The notes beneath the pieces were generated by a model that saw only the letters and a program-made list of their open reading frames with translations, was not told the DNA's origin and did no database searches. A program made the translations under genes and the position numbers. Of a DNA stretch of 64,000 nucleotides, positions 7,633 to 16,952 are shown in pieces (position 1 is the stretch's first letter; each line of letters begins with the position of its first letter). The DNA is from Streptomyces antioxidans (lineage in GTDB: Bacteria > Actinomycetota > Actinomycetes > Streptomycetales > Streptomycetaceae): NCBI RefSeq assembly GCF_000968685.2, contig NZ_LAKD02000101.1, positions 1 to 64,000 of the forward strand, written 5' to 3'.

Positions 7633-8982
7633 TCAGCGGAAGGAGCGGACCGCCTCGGCGGGCTGGTCATCCGCCTCGGCCTCGCCGTCGGTCCCCGCCA
7701 CATCATCGAACCCAGCCGAAACCTGGGCGGCCTCGGCCGCTTCCCTGACCTCGTCCAGATAGGCGGCCGTCTTCTCCGGCTCGTAGAAGAAGTTCTCGAA
7801 GTCGGAGGGGTCGTCGAAGCCGTTGGCGACGCGGCGCGCGACGGCGGGGAAGCTCGACCCCGCGGCGAGGAGGTTCACGATGTGCTCCGGCGGCGGGGCC
7901 AGCATCGTGTTCGTCCACTTGGTGACGTGCCGCGCGCTCTCCCAGTAGCCGTCGAACGTCGTCCGCATCCACTCCTCGTCGAACGGCCGGTCGCCGCGCT
8001 CGAGGATGCTCTCCAGATAGGCCGTGGCGCACTTGGCCGCGGAGTTGGAGCCCTGGCCGGTGATCGGGTCGTTGGCCACCACGACATCGGCCACGCCCAG
8101 CGCCAGACCGCCGCCCGGCAGCCGCCCGACCGGGTGGCGCACGGTCGGCGCGTACCGCCCGGACAGCGTCCCGCCCGGGTCCGTCAGCTCGACCTTGGTG
8201 GCGCGGGCGTACTCCCAGGGCGTGAAGTACTCCATCAGCTCCAGGACGCGCTCCAGGTGCTCCGAGGGGTCGGTGACGCCCTGGAACGCGTCGGCCGGAC
8301 CGCCCGGGACGGCCTCCCAGAAGAGGATGTCGGCGCTGCCGCTGGTGGTGAGCGCGGGCATCACGAAGAACTCGCCGACGCCGGGGACGAGATTGCAGCG
8401 CACCGCGTCGAGGCCGGGGTGCTCGGGGCGCGGGCCGAGGCCGTGCACATAGGCGACCGCCAGGGCGCGCCGCGGGGTGTCGTACGGGGAGCGGGCGGCG
8501 TCCCGGCCGAAGAGCGAGACCAGTTCGCCCTTGCCCGCGGCGACCAGCACGAGGTCGTACTTCCTGGCGAGGACGTCGAGGTCGGAGACGGCGGCACCGT
8601 GGATGACCACCTGGCCGCCGCGCTGCTCGAACGTCTCCATCCAGCCCGCCATCTTGATCCGCTGGTCGACGGACTGGGCATGGCCGTCGAGCCGGCCGAC
8701 CCAGTCGATGACCCGCGGATGGCCCCCGGGAGCCGGGGGCCCGGCGACCGAGACCCCGAGGCCCTCGATCCGCGGCGCCCGCTCCTCCCAGAAGTTGAGC
8801 TCCAGGGCGCGCTCGTGGTCCAGCGCGGTGTGGAACATGCACTGGGTGGACATCACCCGCCCGCCGCGGATCTCATCGGCCGTCCGGTTGGACATCAGCG
8901 TCAGCTCGTAGCCCTGGGACTGCAGGCCGAGAGCGAGTTGGAGACCGGACTGACCGGCGCCCACGATGAGTATCTTCCGCAT
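7633..8982 (-). CDS. Styrene/indole monooxygenase-like flavoprotein
   Basis: A 449-residue FAD-dependent monooxygenase of the StyA/IndA type. The N-terminal Rossmann motif is KILIVGAGQSGLQLALGL, followed by the StyA-like SNRTADEIRGGRVMSTQCMF region. A second FAD motif region is GVADVVVANDPITGQGSNSA. Known StyA enzymes epoxidise styrene or indole using FADH2 from a separate reductase; no reductase is adjacent. The ATG at 8982 has AGGGAGAG upstream. It lies 77 bp downstream of cvnD on the same strand and may be the fifth gene of the conservon, where other cvn operons carry cytochrome P450s. The acidic C-terminal 40 residues look disordered. Confidence 0.82.
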   Translation of the reverse strand: MRKILIVGAGQSGLQLALGLQSQGYELTLMSNRTADEIRGGRVMSTQCMFHTALDHERALELNFWEERAPRIEGLGVSVAGPPAPGGHPRVIDWVGRLDGHAQSVDQRIKMAGWMETFEQRGGQVVIHGAAVSDLDVLARKYDLVLVAAGKGELVSLFGRDAARSPYDTPRRALAVAYVHGLGPRPEHPGLDAVRCNLVPGVGEFFVMPALTTSGSADILFWEAVPGGPADAFQGVTDPSEHLERVLELMEYFTPWEYARATKVELTDPGGTLSGRYAPTVRHPVGRLPGGGLALGVADVVVANDPITGQGSNSAAKCATAYLESILERGDRPFDEEWMRTTFDGYWESARHVTKWTNTMLAPPPEHIVNLLAAGSSFPAVARRVANGFDDPSDFENFFYEPEKTAAYLDEVREAAEAAQVSAGFDDVAGTDGEAEADDQPAEAVRSFR

Positions 8983-9059
8983 GGCCGTCGACTCTCCCTC
9001 ATGCTCGGACCGGAGAGAAGAACGGTGCGTTCCATCCCACGGGCGGAGCAGAGGTTACG

Positions 9060-9725
9060 TCATTCGGGTGACACGTCAACGGCGTGCCTCACCAGGGCCA
9101 GCAGCGCGTCCACGACCGCGATCCGGCGCCGGGCGTCCATCATCACCACGGGCACGGAGGACGCCACGGAGAGCGCGTCCCGCACGTCCTCGGCCTGGTA
9201 GAGCGGGGTTCCCTGGAAGTGGTTGACCGCCACCACATACGGCAGTCCCAGGCTTTCGAAGTAGTCCAGCGCCGGGAAGCTCTCGTCCAGACGCCGGGTG
9301 TCGACCATCACCACCGCGCCAATGGCCCCGCGCATCAGGTCGTCCCACATAAACCAGAAGCGCTGCTGGCCGGGGGTGCCGAAGAGATAGAGGACCAGAT
9401 CGTTCTCCAGCGTGATCCGGCCGAAGTCCATCGCGACGGTGGTGGTCAGCTTCTCGGGCGTCGCCTCGAGGTCGTCCACGTCCTCGCTGGCCCGCGTCAT
9501 CAGCGCCTCGGTCTGGAGCGGAGTGATCTCCGAAACCGCGCCGACGAAGGTCGTCTTGCCGACGCCGAAGCCTCCCGCTATCACGATCTTGGTGGCGATC
9601 GGCGCGCGGGAGCGGTCCGTCTGCCACCTCTGGAGCACCTCCTCGGCCCCGGGTATCCCGGCCCCGGGTATCTCCGACGTCGCCGGCGGGGTCGCCGTGA
9701 TCGTCTCAGAGCCTGCGAAGTCCAC
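9060..9725 (-). CDS. cvnD: CvnD-type small GTPase (conservon)
   Basis: A 221-residue Ras-like GTPase of the cvnD family. The P-loop is GGFGVGKTTF. Switch and G3 are represented by LYLFGTPGQQRFWFMWDDL, and VAVNHFQGTPL stands in place of the canonical NKxD, as is usual for CvnD. It is predicted to work at the membrane with CvnA-C in a heterotrimeric-G-protein-like signalling complex described in S. coelicolor. Its start overlaps the end of cvnC by 20 bases, consistent with translational coupling. It is the last canonical conservon gene before the StyA-like flavoprotein. Confidence 0.95.
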   Translation of the reverse strand: MDFAGSETITATPPATSEIPGAGIPGAEEVLQRWQTDRSRAPIATKIVIAGGFGVGKTTFVGAVSEITPLQTEALMTRASEDVDDLEATPEKLTTTVAMDFGRITLENDLVLYLFGTPGQQRFWFMWDDLMRGAIGAVVMVDTRRLDESFPALDYFESLGLPYVVAVNHFQGTPLYQAEDVRDALSVASSVPVVMMDARRRIAVVDALLALVRHAVDVSPE

Positions 9726-10098
9726 TGAGCACCCTTTCGAGCAACGCGCGGTCCGGCTGGCCGGGGCCCCGCCCGGTGCCGTAGACGCGGATCTTTCCCT
9801 GGTCGGCCAGGTCGCTGAGCAGGACGCGCACCACCCCGAGTGGGATCTTGAGCATCGCGGAGACCTCCGCGACGGAGCGCATCCTGCCGCACAGTTCGAT
9901 GATCGCCCGGATCTCCGGCAGCATCCGGGTGTTCAACCCGCTGGGGGCCAGGTCGAGCCGTCCGTCCGGAGACTCCAGCGCCGCGACGAAGGTCTCCACC
10001 AGCAGCACATGGCCGGAACGGGTGCGGCCACCGGTGAGCGAGTACGGACGTACGCGAGCGGGTTTACGGGCGGGCCGGTCGGACCCGGCGGTCGTCAC
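9706..10098 (-). CDS. cvnC: CvnC, DUF742 protein (conservon)
   Basis: A 130-residue DUF742 protein. It has the family opening VRPYSLTGGRTR, a winged-helix-like central part (IIELCGRMRSVAEVSAMLKIPLG, VRVLLSDLADQG) and the IRVYGTG end. DUF742 proteins occur almost only in conservons and probably bridge the LC7 protein and the GTPase. The start overlaps the stop of cvnB by four bases, and the 3' end overlaps cvnD. The biochemical role is unproven. Confidence 0.95.
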   Translation of the reverse strand: MTTAGSDRPARKPARVRPYSLTGGRTRSGHVLLVETFVAALESPDGRLDLAPSGLNTRMLPEIRAIIELCGRMRSVAEVSAMLKIPLGVVRVLLSDLADQGKIRVYGTGRGPGQPDRALLERVLSGLRRL

Positions 10099-10586
10099 TG
10101 TGCGTGCTCCAGCGACCTGCGTAGTTCATTGCGGAGTTCGGGGGTGAGCACATGTCCGGCCCGGCCCACGAACAGGGCCATGTGATAGGCGACGACGGTC
10201 ATGTCGCAGTCGGGGGTGGCGTGCACCCCCAGCAGCGAGCCGTCGCTGATCGACATGACGAACAGACTCCCCTCGTCCATCGCCACCATCGTCTGCTTGA
10301 CGACCCCGGCCTCCATCAGCTTCGCCGCGCCGAGCGTGAGGCTGCCGAGCCCCGAGACGATCGTCGCCAGATCCGCGCTGGAGCCCTTGGGACCGTCCTG
10401 CACCGACGGATCGGCCGCCGCGGCAGCGGCGTGGTGCCGTGTGTCCGAGGAGAGCAGCATCAGCCCGTCGGTCGAGACGACCACGACCGAGCGGACGCCA
10501 GGAACCTCCTCGACCAGATTCGCCAGCAACCAGTGCAGATTACGGGCCTCGCGACTCAACCCGTAGGTACTACTGGGCGCATTCAC
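10095..10586 (-). CDS. cvnB: CvnB, roadblock/LC7 protein (conservon)
   Basis: A 163-residue roadblock/LC7-domain protein, the CvnB component. Landmarks are NLHWLLANLVEEVPGVRSVVVVSTDGL, ASFAAP-type loops replaced by DLATIVSGLGSLTLG, and MSISDGSLLGVHATPDCDM. CvnB interacts with CvnA and is proposed to act as a GTPase-activating factor for CvnD. Unlike the shortest family members it carries an Ala/Asp-rich insertion (about residues 52-70). It overlaps cvnA by four bases upstream and cvnC by four bases downstream, so the four genes form one tight operon. Confidence 0.95.
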   Translation of the reverse strand: MNAPSSTYGLSREARNLHWLLANLVEEVPGVRSVVVVSTDGLMLLSSDTRHHAAAAAADPSVQDGPKGSSADLATIVSGLGSLTLGAAKLMEAGVVKQTMVAMDEGSLFVMSISDGSLLGVHATPDCDMTVVAYHMALFVGRAGHVLTPELRNELRRSLEHAQ

Positions 10587-13500
10587 CCGCGTGCCTCCTC
10601 AACCGTGCCACCCTCGTTCTGCGCCCCCGTTTGTCCTGCTGGTCCCCCGTGCCCCCGCTGCCCCCGCGCGGGCGCGCCGCGGGAGGCGATCTCGGCGGCG
10701 GCGTCGCGGTGCCCCTCGCGGGCGCCGCGCTGGAAACCACCGAGCCGGCGCCGCAGTTCCTCCGCGTTCACCGAACCGGTCCGCTCCTGTGGATCGGGCT
10801 CCCGGAGCGCCACGTTCCGCGGTCTGCGCTTGGGAAGCCCCTTGTCGGTGCGCACCATCTCGTCGTCCGGGCGCGCGTGCTGATCGGGGCCGATGGCATA
10901 CGGATCGGCCGCGGGGGCGTCGCCTTCCGGGCCGCCGTACGGCGCGGGGGCGCCGTCTGCCACGCCGTCGTACGTCGCCGGGGCGCCGGGCCGCGCGGGG
11001 CCGTCGTCGGGCGGGCCCCAGGCGGCCGCTCCGACCGGGCGTATGCCGTGGCTGGCGAGGTGCCAGTCGCGGTCCGCGTGGCCGTCGGGGTCACCGTGGT
11101 CGTCGCGGCCGTCGGCGTCCGCACGGTCCGCGGCGTCCGCACGTCCGTCGCGGCGCCGACGGTCCCCGCGGCCCTCGCGGCCTCCGCGACCCCCGCGGTC
11201 GGCGGGATCCGTACGGTCCGAACGTCCAGCGCGGTCAGCCGGGCCCGTACCCTCCGAGCGGACCCCACCGTCGGCCGGGCCTGCGCCGTCCGAACGGCCA
11301 GCGGGGGCGCGCTGGCTCTCGCGCAGGCGCCGGAGCATCAGCTCCATCGTCCGCTCCACGGACGGGGGCTCGGGCTCCTCGGGCTGGGGTGCCGGGGGCT
11401 GGTCGTCCGCGCCGGGCTGGGGGGCGTCCTGCCCGTCGGGCTGGGCCACCTTGGGGACGCGTTTGGGCAGGATGGGCAGCGCACCGGTGGTCTCCGGGGC
11501 CGGATGGCCGCGCGGCGGTGTGGGCTCCACGGGGTAGTCGCGGCCGGCCTCCCCCGTCTGCCCCCACCGTTCGCCGGGGACGGCCCAGGGGGCGGTCGGC
11601 TCCGGTTCGGCGGCGGCGTCGACGGGCTCAGGCTCGGGCCCAGGACGGGGCTCGGGCCCGGGACGCGGCTCGTCCTCGGGCTCCGGCTCGGCCGACTGGG
11701 GCGTCGGGTCAGGCTCCGCGGACGGAGTGAGCGGAGCCGATGGAGCGACCAGCTCAACCAGCGCGGGCGGCCCGACCAGCTCGGACGAAGCGACCGGAGC
11801 GACCGGCGGCTCCGGGTCCGCCCCCGCCGCACCCTCCTCCTCGCGCACGGCGGAACGGGCCTGCCCCGGCAGCGCGTTGGAGTTCGCCTCGGCCTCCGAG
11901 CCCGGGAAGCCCAGGAAGGACGACGGTCCGATGGCGCCGAACGTCGCGCCCGCGCCCACCGGCGGGGCGGGCGGCAGCCCGGCACCGGGCGGGCCGGCGG
12001 GGAGGATCTTCGTCGGGAGGACGACCACGGCCGCCACCCCGCCCGGCTGCTGATCGCGCAGCTGCACCCGGATGCCGTGGCGCGCCGCGAGCCGGGTCAC
12101 CACATACAGCCCGAGGCCCAGCGGGTCCTCCGGCTGGGGGCCCTGGCAGTACTCCGGTACGGGGTCGGCGAGCCGGTTGTTCAGCTCCACGAAGCGCTCG
12201 GGCGTCATGCCGATGCCCTCGTCCTGGACGGAGAGCATGACCTCGCCGGTCTCCAGCAGCCAGCCGGAGATCTGGACCGCCGCGTCCGGGGGTGAGAACG
12301 ATGTCGCGTTCTCCAGCAGCTCGGCGATCAGGTGGCTGACGCTGTCCGCGGCGAACCCCGCGACCTGGGCGTGCGGCGGCAGCGCCTGGATCTGCACCCG
12401 GTCGTACCGCTCGACCTCGCTGATCGAGGCGCGCAGCACATCCAGCAGCGGCACCGGCCCCGGATGGGTGGCCTTCTGTTCGGAACCCGCGATGACCAGG
12501 AGGTTCTCGCCGTAGCGACGCATCCCGGTGGCCAGGTGGTCGAGCTGGAAGAGGGTTTCGAGGCGGTCGGGGTCCTGCTCCCGCTCCTCCAGGGACTCGA
12601 TGATGGCCAGCTGGCGCTCGATCAGGCCCAGCGAGCGCAGCGCGAGGCTGACGAAGCTGCCATGAACCCGGGCCCGCAGCCCCTCCAGGCGGGTGGTGAC
12701 CGCGTCCCGCTCGGCGCGCAGCCCGTCCCGCTCATCGGCCAGCCGCTGCCGCTCGCCGACCAGCCGGGTGCGCTCGCGCTCGAGCTCGGCGACCCGCTCG
12801 TACGTCCGCACGGCCTTGGCGTGCAGCTCGTTGACGGCCCGTACGGCGTCCGCGAACTCATCGTTCCGGCCCTTGAACGCCACCGGCTCCTCGGCCGCCG
12901 GATCGGCCGCGACCCGCCGGGCGCCGAGCCGCAGCACGGCCAGCGGCCGGGTCATCGAGCGGGCGCTGTGCACTCCGGCGCCGAGGGCGACCAGCAGGGC
13001 GGCGGCGACGATGCCGATGCGCAGCTCCAGGTCGGTGACCTGGTCATCGCGCACCCGGGCGAGCTGGGCGGCCTCGGCGGAGGCCAGCGAGGACTGCGCG
13101 CCGCGCATCTGGTCGATCCGGGCGTTCAGGGCGGCCTCGACGCGGTCCTTCTGGAGGAGGAAGTCATTGCCCGTGAGGCGGCTCTGGTCGGTGAGCCGGG
13201 CGAGATAGCGCTCGGCGGAGCCGACCTCGGTGCCGCTGACGGTGCGCTGGTAGGCCTCGCGCATGGCGTCCGGAGCAAGCTCCTCGAAGTCATCGAGCGC
13301 CGACTGCTCGCGGAGGTTGGTCCGCTGCGCTGCCGAGACCAGCGTGGGCTGGCCGCCGCCCGCGTCGAACGCGGCCAGCAGCAGTCCGCGGGTGGCGGAC
13401 GCCTCCTCCACCGCGCGGCCGAGCGGGGCCAGCGCGGCGGTGCCGCCGGACTCGGCGTCGGCCGGGAGCCGCCGGGCCAGGGTGTCGGTGATCCCGTTCA

Positions 13501-14023
13501 GCGCCTGGACGGTCCGGGTGTAGGCGGTGAAGACGTCGATGGCCGAGCCCTTGCCGGTCAGCGCCTCCTGGCGCAGCTCGGGGAGGGCGTCCAGGTGCCG
13601 CCGGACCGGGGCCGGGACCGCTCCGCGCACCTCCCGGACCCGGCGGTCGACCCGGGCGCGCATCTCCTCGGAAACCCCGTGGCCGGAGGCGGAGGTGCGG
13701 CCGTCGGCGACATAGCGGGTCATGGCGTCGCGCTCGTCGGCGAGGGCGTGGGCGAGGGTCACCGCGCCGCGGTTGGTCCCCGCGAGGTCGACCAGGCGCT
13801 GGGCGTCGGTGGTGTCGTCGAGGGCGAGCAGAACGGCGGGGGTTCCGGCCCCGAGGACGGCGACGGAGACGAGGGCGACGGACGTGGTGAGCCGACGGCG
13901 GACGCGTACGGTGCGGCGCCGTGGCGCCGCCGCCTCATCCTGGCCGTCCTGACCTGGCTCGCCGTCCTGGCGTGGCTCGCCGACCGCATCGCGCGTGGTG
14001 CCCCGAAGCCGCTTCTTCCGCAC
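10583..14023 (-). CDS. cvnA: CvnA, nitrate/nitrite-sensor-type histidine kinase (conservon)
   Basis: An 1146-residue membrane sensor kinase-like protein. Order: basic cytoplasmic tail (1-45), TM1 (about 47-68), large extracytoplasmic NIT-type sensor (70-335), TM2 (336-352), HAMP (353-405), coiled coil (405-450), helical segment DHLATGMRRYGENLLV, and an HATPase domain with N box ELLENATSFSPP (568-579), G1 DEGIGM (601-606) and G2 GLGLYVV (636-642). No classical H-box histidine is obvious, as in other CvnA proteins. Residues 680-1146 are a very long Pro/Glu then Asp/Arg/Gly-rich disordered tail. It heads the cvnABCD operon, divergent from the PP2C-like gene. Confidence 0.95.
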   Translation of the reverse strand: MRKKRLRGTTRDAVGEPRQDGEPGQDGQDEAAAPRRRTVRVRRRLTTSVALVSVAVLGAGTPAVLLALDDTTDAQRLVDLAGTNRGAVTLAHALADERDAMTRYVADGRTSASGHGVSEEMRARVDRRVREVRGAVPAPVRRHLDALPELRQEALTGKGSAIDVFTAYTRTVQALNGITDTLARRLPADAESGGTAALAPLGRAVEEASATRGLLLAAFDAGGGQPTLVSAAQRTNLREQSALDDFEELAPDAMREAYQRTVSGTEVGSAERYLARLTDQSRLTGNDFLLQKDRVEAALNARIDQMRGAQSSLASAEAAQLARVRDDQVTDLELRIGIVAAALLVALGAGVHSARSMTRPLAVLRLGARRVAADPAAEEPVAFKGRNDEFADAVRAVNELHAKAVRTYERVAELERERTRLVGERQRLADERDGLRAERDAVTTRLEGLRARVHGSFVSLALRSLGLIERQLAIIESLEEREQDPDRLETLFQLDHLATGMRRYGENLLVIAGSEQKATHPGPVPLLDVLRASISEVERYDRVQIQALPPHAQVAGFAADSVSHLIAELLENATSFSPPDAAVQISGWLLETGEVMLSVQDEGIGMTPERFVELNNRLADPVPEYCQGPQPEDPLGLGLYVVTRLAARHGIRVQLRDQQPGGVAAVVVLPTKILPAGPPGAGLPPAPPVGAGATFGAIGPSSFLGFPGSEAEANSNALPGQARSAVREEEGAAGADPEPPVAPVASSELVGPPALVELVAPSAPLTPSAEPDPTPQSAEPEPEDEPRPGPEPRPGPEPEPVDAAAEPEPTAPWAVPGERWGQTGEAGRDYPVEPTPPRGHPAPETTGALPILPKRVPKVAQPDGQDAPQPGADDQPPAPQPEEPEPPSVERTMELMLRRLRESQRAPAGRSDGAGPADGGVRSEGTGPADRAGRSDRTDPADRGGRGGREGRGDRRRRDGRADAADRADADGRDDHGDPDGHADRDWHLASHGIRPVGAAAWGPPDDGPARPGAPATYDGVADGAPAPYGGPEGDAPAADPYAIGPDQHARPDDEMVRTDKGLPKRRPRNVALREPDPQERTGSVNAEELRRRLGGFQRGAREGHRDAAAEIASRGAPARGQRGHGGPAGQTGAQNEGGTVEEARG

Positions 14024-14414
14024 CGGTGCTCACAATCCATTCTCGCCCGACCGCTGATGTGGACCAGAGGTGACGACGGATCAACAATGGTGTTTCCCCA
14101 CCCCTGGTAGGGATTCCGACCCTTTCAGGACGGGTCTGGGGCGGGTACACATCGCCCGCCCGGCCACCCGAACGAGTGAACCGTATTGCGTAGTTGACCA
14201 CCAACTTTGGCTCGCGGCCATACCTTCCCCCCAGCTTGTGCGGATTGGTAAAGACCTCGGCGCCCTGACAAAATGCCCACCCGCAGCTTCTCAGAAGCGT
14301 CAATCCCGCCCCAATCAGGCAGCGCGGAAACCGGCGGTGGATTTGGTACGGACCAAGTGCCCGGTCCGGCCCTCGCCGCCGCGGTGATCAACAGGGCTCC
14401 GGCAGACTGGGGTA
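14024..14414. promoter_or_regulatory. Divergent promoter region of cvnA and the PP2C-like gene
   Basis: A 391-bp gap with locally lower GC than its surroundings. It must hold the promoters for both divergent genes. A -35-like TTGACC lies at 14194-14199 for the plus strand, but no well-spaced -10 is clear. I see no strong inverted repeat or RNA gene. Confidence 0.4.
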
Positions 14415-15185
14415 ATGCGCATCGAACTCGCGACCGCCGCCGGCGATCGGCACCACCCCAACGAGGACTACGCCTCGGTGGCCCTCCCGGCCTCGGGGAG
14501 CGGTGGCGCGCTGGTGGTGCTGGACGGAGTGACCCCGCCCGAGGGAGGGGACGGATGCGTCCACAGCGTGGACTGGTTCACCGCGCGGCTCGGCGGATCG
14601 CTGCTCGAACTGTCCGGTTCACGGCGGGATATGCCACTGACACAGTGCCTCTCCGAGGCGATCGCCCGAACCGCCGCCGCCCATAGTTCAACATGTGACC
14701 TTTCTCACCCCCTTACACCCCAGGCGACCGTCGTCACGGCGCGCTGGAACACCGAGCGGATCGAGCATCTGGTGCTGTCCGACTCGGTGTTGCTCATCGA
14801 GCGGACCCACGGCGGAGTGACCCCGGTCCTGGACGACCGGATCGACCGGCTGCGGGCCGAGGGCCGGCGGCTCGCCCCGCTGCGCAACGCGGCGGACGGC
14901 TTCTTCACCGCCGCCGCCGACCCCGATGTCTCCCGCAAGGCGGTCACCGGGGAGCTTCCGCGCGGCGAGGTGCGGGCGCTCGCGGCGCTCACCGACGGGG
15001 CGTCGCGCTGGGTGGAGACCTTCGGCGAGGGCGACTGGACCGAGTGCTTCGCACTGCTGCGCAAGGAGGGGCCGCAGGCGCTGATCGACCGGGTGCGGGC
15101 GGCCGAGCACGCCGATCCGGACCGTACGGCCTTCCCCCGGGGCAAGACCCATGACGACGCGGCCGTGGTCTTCGTGGAGCCCTGA
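14415..15185 (+). CDS. PP2C-like serine/threonine phosphatase domain protein
   Basis: A 256-residue PP2C-like protein. Motifs in order: GDRHHPNEDY (the RxxNED start), VVLDGVTPP (metal-binding Asp), a central MSDS-type strand replaced by HLVLSDSVLLI, ALTDGASRW (second DG motif) and THDDAAVVFVEP at the end. These are the Asp residues that coordinate Mg/Mn in PP2C phosphatases. The protein is soluble and compact. It is divergent from the cvn operon with 391 bp between, so co-regulation is possible. Substrate unknown; an integrity or phosphorylation-signalling role is inferred only from the family. Confidence 0.75.
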   Translation: MRIELATAAGDRHHPNEDYASVALPASGSGGALVVLDGVTPPEGGDGCVHSVDWFTARLGGSLLELSGSRRDMPLTQCLSEAIARTAAAHSSTCDLSHPLTPQATVVTARWNTERIEHLVLSDSVLLIERTHGGVTPVLDDRIDRLRAEGRRLAPLRNAADGFFTAAADPDVSRKAVTGELPRGEVRALAALTDGASRWVETFGEGDWTECFALLRKEGPQALIDRVRAAEHADPDRTAFPRGKTHDDAAVVFVEP

Positions 15186-15300
15186 CGGCAGGAGCCGCCA
15201 AGAGCCGCTGGGCACCGCACTTTCCGGCGCGGGTAGCGCGGTTGCCACATCCGCGTCGCCGGATGCGCGCCGGTCGCCCATCCTGACGTGTATGAGCGCC

Positions 15301-15831
15301 CTACTCCTGCGCCGTGCGCGCCGTCTGACCGCGGTCGTCGGCCTCCTGCTCCGCGTTCAACCGGTGCAGGAGCCTGGCGAGTTCGGCGACCTCGCTGCGC
15401 TCCCACGCGGCGAGGCGGCGCGCGTACCGCGCCCGCCGTGCGCCCCGCACGGCGCGGAAGCGACTGCGGCCCTCCTCGGTCAACTCCACGAGGAAGGCCC
15501 GGCCGTCGGCCGGATCGGGCGCCCTGGTCACCAGGCCGAGCCCCTCGAGGGCCCGGAGCTGACGGCTCATCGTGGCCTTTCCGACCCCCACGAACCCCGC
15601 GAGCTCGGTGGCGCGCTGCGGACCGGCGTCCTCCAGCCGCATCAACAGCCCATAGGCGGCGGATTCGAGCTCCGGGTGGACCTCCCGGGCCAATTCCCCC
15701 GAAGCGGCACGGGCTCTGCGCAGGAAGACCGCCAATTCGCGCTCCAGAGCCAGGAATGCGTGGTCCACACCAATGCCGCCCGCGGCGCTACCCTCACCCC
15801 GCTCGGGGGGCAACGACCCGTTGTTGTGCAC
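15301..15831 (-). CDS. MarR-family transcriptional regulator
   Basis: A 176-residue MarR regulator. The winged helix is clear: SAAYGLLMRLEDAGPQRATELAGFVGVGKATMSRQLRALEGLG, then the wing with DPADGRAFLVELTEEG. The GTG at 15831 has GGAGAGGG upstream. Flanking helices carry the dimer interface. It is divergent from the GH25 gene, and its target may be itself or that gene. The effector is unknown. Confidence 0.88.
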   Translation of the reverse strand: MHNNGSLPPERGEGSAAGGIGVDHAFLALERELAVFLRRARAASGELAREVHPELESAAYGLLMRLEDAGPQRATELAGFVGVGKATMSRQLRALEGLGLVTRAPDPADGRAFLVELTEEGRSRFRAVRGARRARYARRLAAWERSEVAELARLLHRLNAEQEADDRGQTARTAQE

Positions 15832-16032
15832 GTCAGAGCCCTCTCCGGGTTTTCACTTCGTGAAAGTTTCTACCACGCGCGGCCGTTACCGCAGCTCCAC
15901 CAGTATTTCGCAGGATTAGACCAACGGCATCACACTCTCCCCCTTCCGTCACCCTATCTACGCCCGTAGCGTCAACTCTGACATGGTCATTCCAATCGGA
16001 GCTCCCCCCACCGAGGTTTCGGAGGCAACGCC

Positions 16033-16881
16033 ATGCCCGTGCACAGACCTGGTTCGTTCCGACGCGCCCTCAGTGCGCTGATCGGCATCCTCGCCGCTCT
16101 CCTCGCCATGACCCTCGCACTGCCCGGTTCGGCGTTCGCCGCCCAGGGCCAGGGCGACAAGGCCATTCCCCATCCCGAGGACGACTGGGCGGGTTCCCAG
16201 ATAGCCAAGCACGAGGGCGGATCCACGACCAGTGCGGCGCCGACGGGGCTGCTCGCCACCGTCGAGGGCGTGGACGTCAGCAGCCACCAGGGCAATGTCA
16301 GCTGGTCAACGCTGTGGAGCAGCGGCGTCCGGTTCGCCTATGTCAAGGCGACCGAGGGCACCAGCTACACCAACCCGTACTTCACCCAGCAGTACAACGG
16401 CTCGTACAACGTCGGCATGATCCGTGGCGCGTACCACTTCGCGCTGCCGAACAATTCGACCGGTGCCGCACAGGCCAACTACTTCGTCGACCACGGCGGC
16501 GGCTGGTCCAAGGACGGCAAGACCCTGCCGGGCGCGCTCGACATGGAGTACAACCCCTACGGTGCGACCTGCTACGGGCTGAGCGCCAGTGCGATGGTCA
16601 ACTGGATCAAGTCCTTCACCAGCACCTACAAGTCGCGCACCGGCCGCGATCCGGTGATCTACACCTCGACCAGCTGGTGGAAGACCTGCACGGGCAACTC
16701 CGCCGCCTTCGGTGGCGTCAACCCGCTGTGGATTCCGCGCTACGGCTCGTCCGTCGGTGAGCTGCCCGCGGGCTGGGGCTTCCACACCATCTGGCAGTAC
16801 ACCTCCTCCGGGGCGACGGTCGGCGACCACAACAAGTTCAACGGCGCCATGGACCGGCTGCAGGCGCTCGCCAACGGCTGA
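16033..16881 (+). CDS. Secreted GH25 muramidase (lysozyme)
   Basis: A 282-residue exported glycoside hydrolase family 25 protein. Residues 1-36 form a signal peptide (RRALSALIGILAALLAM, cleavage near AFAAQG). The GH25 barrel starts at VEGVDVSSHQGNVSW with the first catalytic-face Asp. The catalytic DxE motif is seen as GALDMEYNPY, and further family blocks are FAYVKATEGTSYTNPYF, RGAYHFALP and HTIWQYTSSG. It cleaves the MurNAc-GlcNAc bond of peptidoglycan outside the cell. GGAGG precedes the ATG. It converges on lon, with a terminator between. Confidence 0.94.
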   Translation: MPVHRPGSFRRALSALIGILAALLAMTLALPGSAFAAQGQGDKAIPHPEDDWAGSQIAKHEGGSTTSAAPTGLLATVEGVDVSSHQGNVSWSTLWSSGVRFAYVKATEGTSYTNPYFTQQYNGSYNVGMIRGAYHFALPNNSTGAAQANYFVDHGGGWSKDGKTLPGALDMEYNPYGATCYGLSASAMVNWIKSFTSTYKSRTGRDPVIYTSTSWWKTCTGNSAAFGGVNPLWIPRYGSSVGELPAGWGFHTIWQYTSSGATVGDHNKFNGAMDRLQALANG

Positions 16882-16895
16882 GCCCCGCATAGCGC

Positions 16896-16934
16896 GTGGC
16901 CCGGAGCCCCGTTCGTCACAGGGCCCCGGGCCAC
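16896..16934. terminator. Hairpin between convergent GH25 and lon genes
   Basis: GTGGCCCGG (16896-16904) pairs with CCGGGCCAC (16926-16934), with an additional CCC/GGG inner stem. The position between two convergent genes suggests a bidirectional terminator. Confidence 0.65.
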
Positions 16935-16952
16935 AGCCACCGGCAGCGTCCG

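Noticed and set aside
12332..14110. A 592-codon open frame antisense to cvnA
   Set aside because: Shadow of the HATPase and sensor domains of cvnA.
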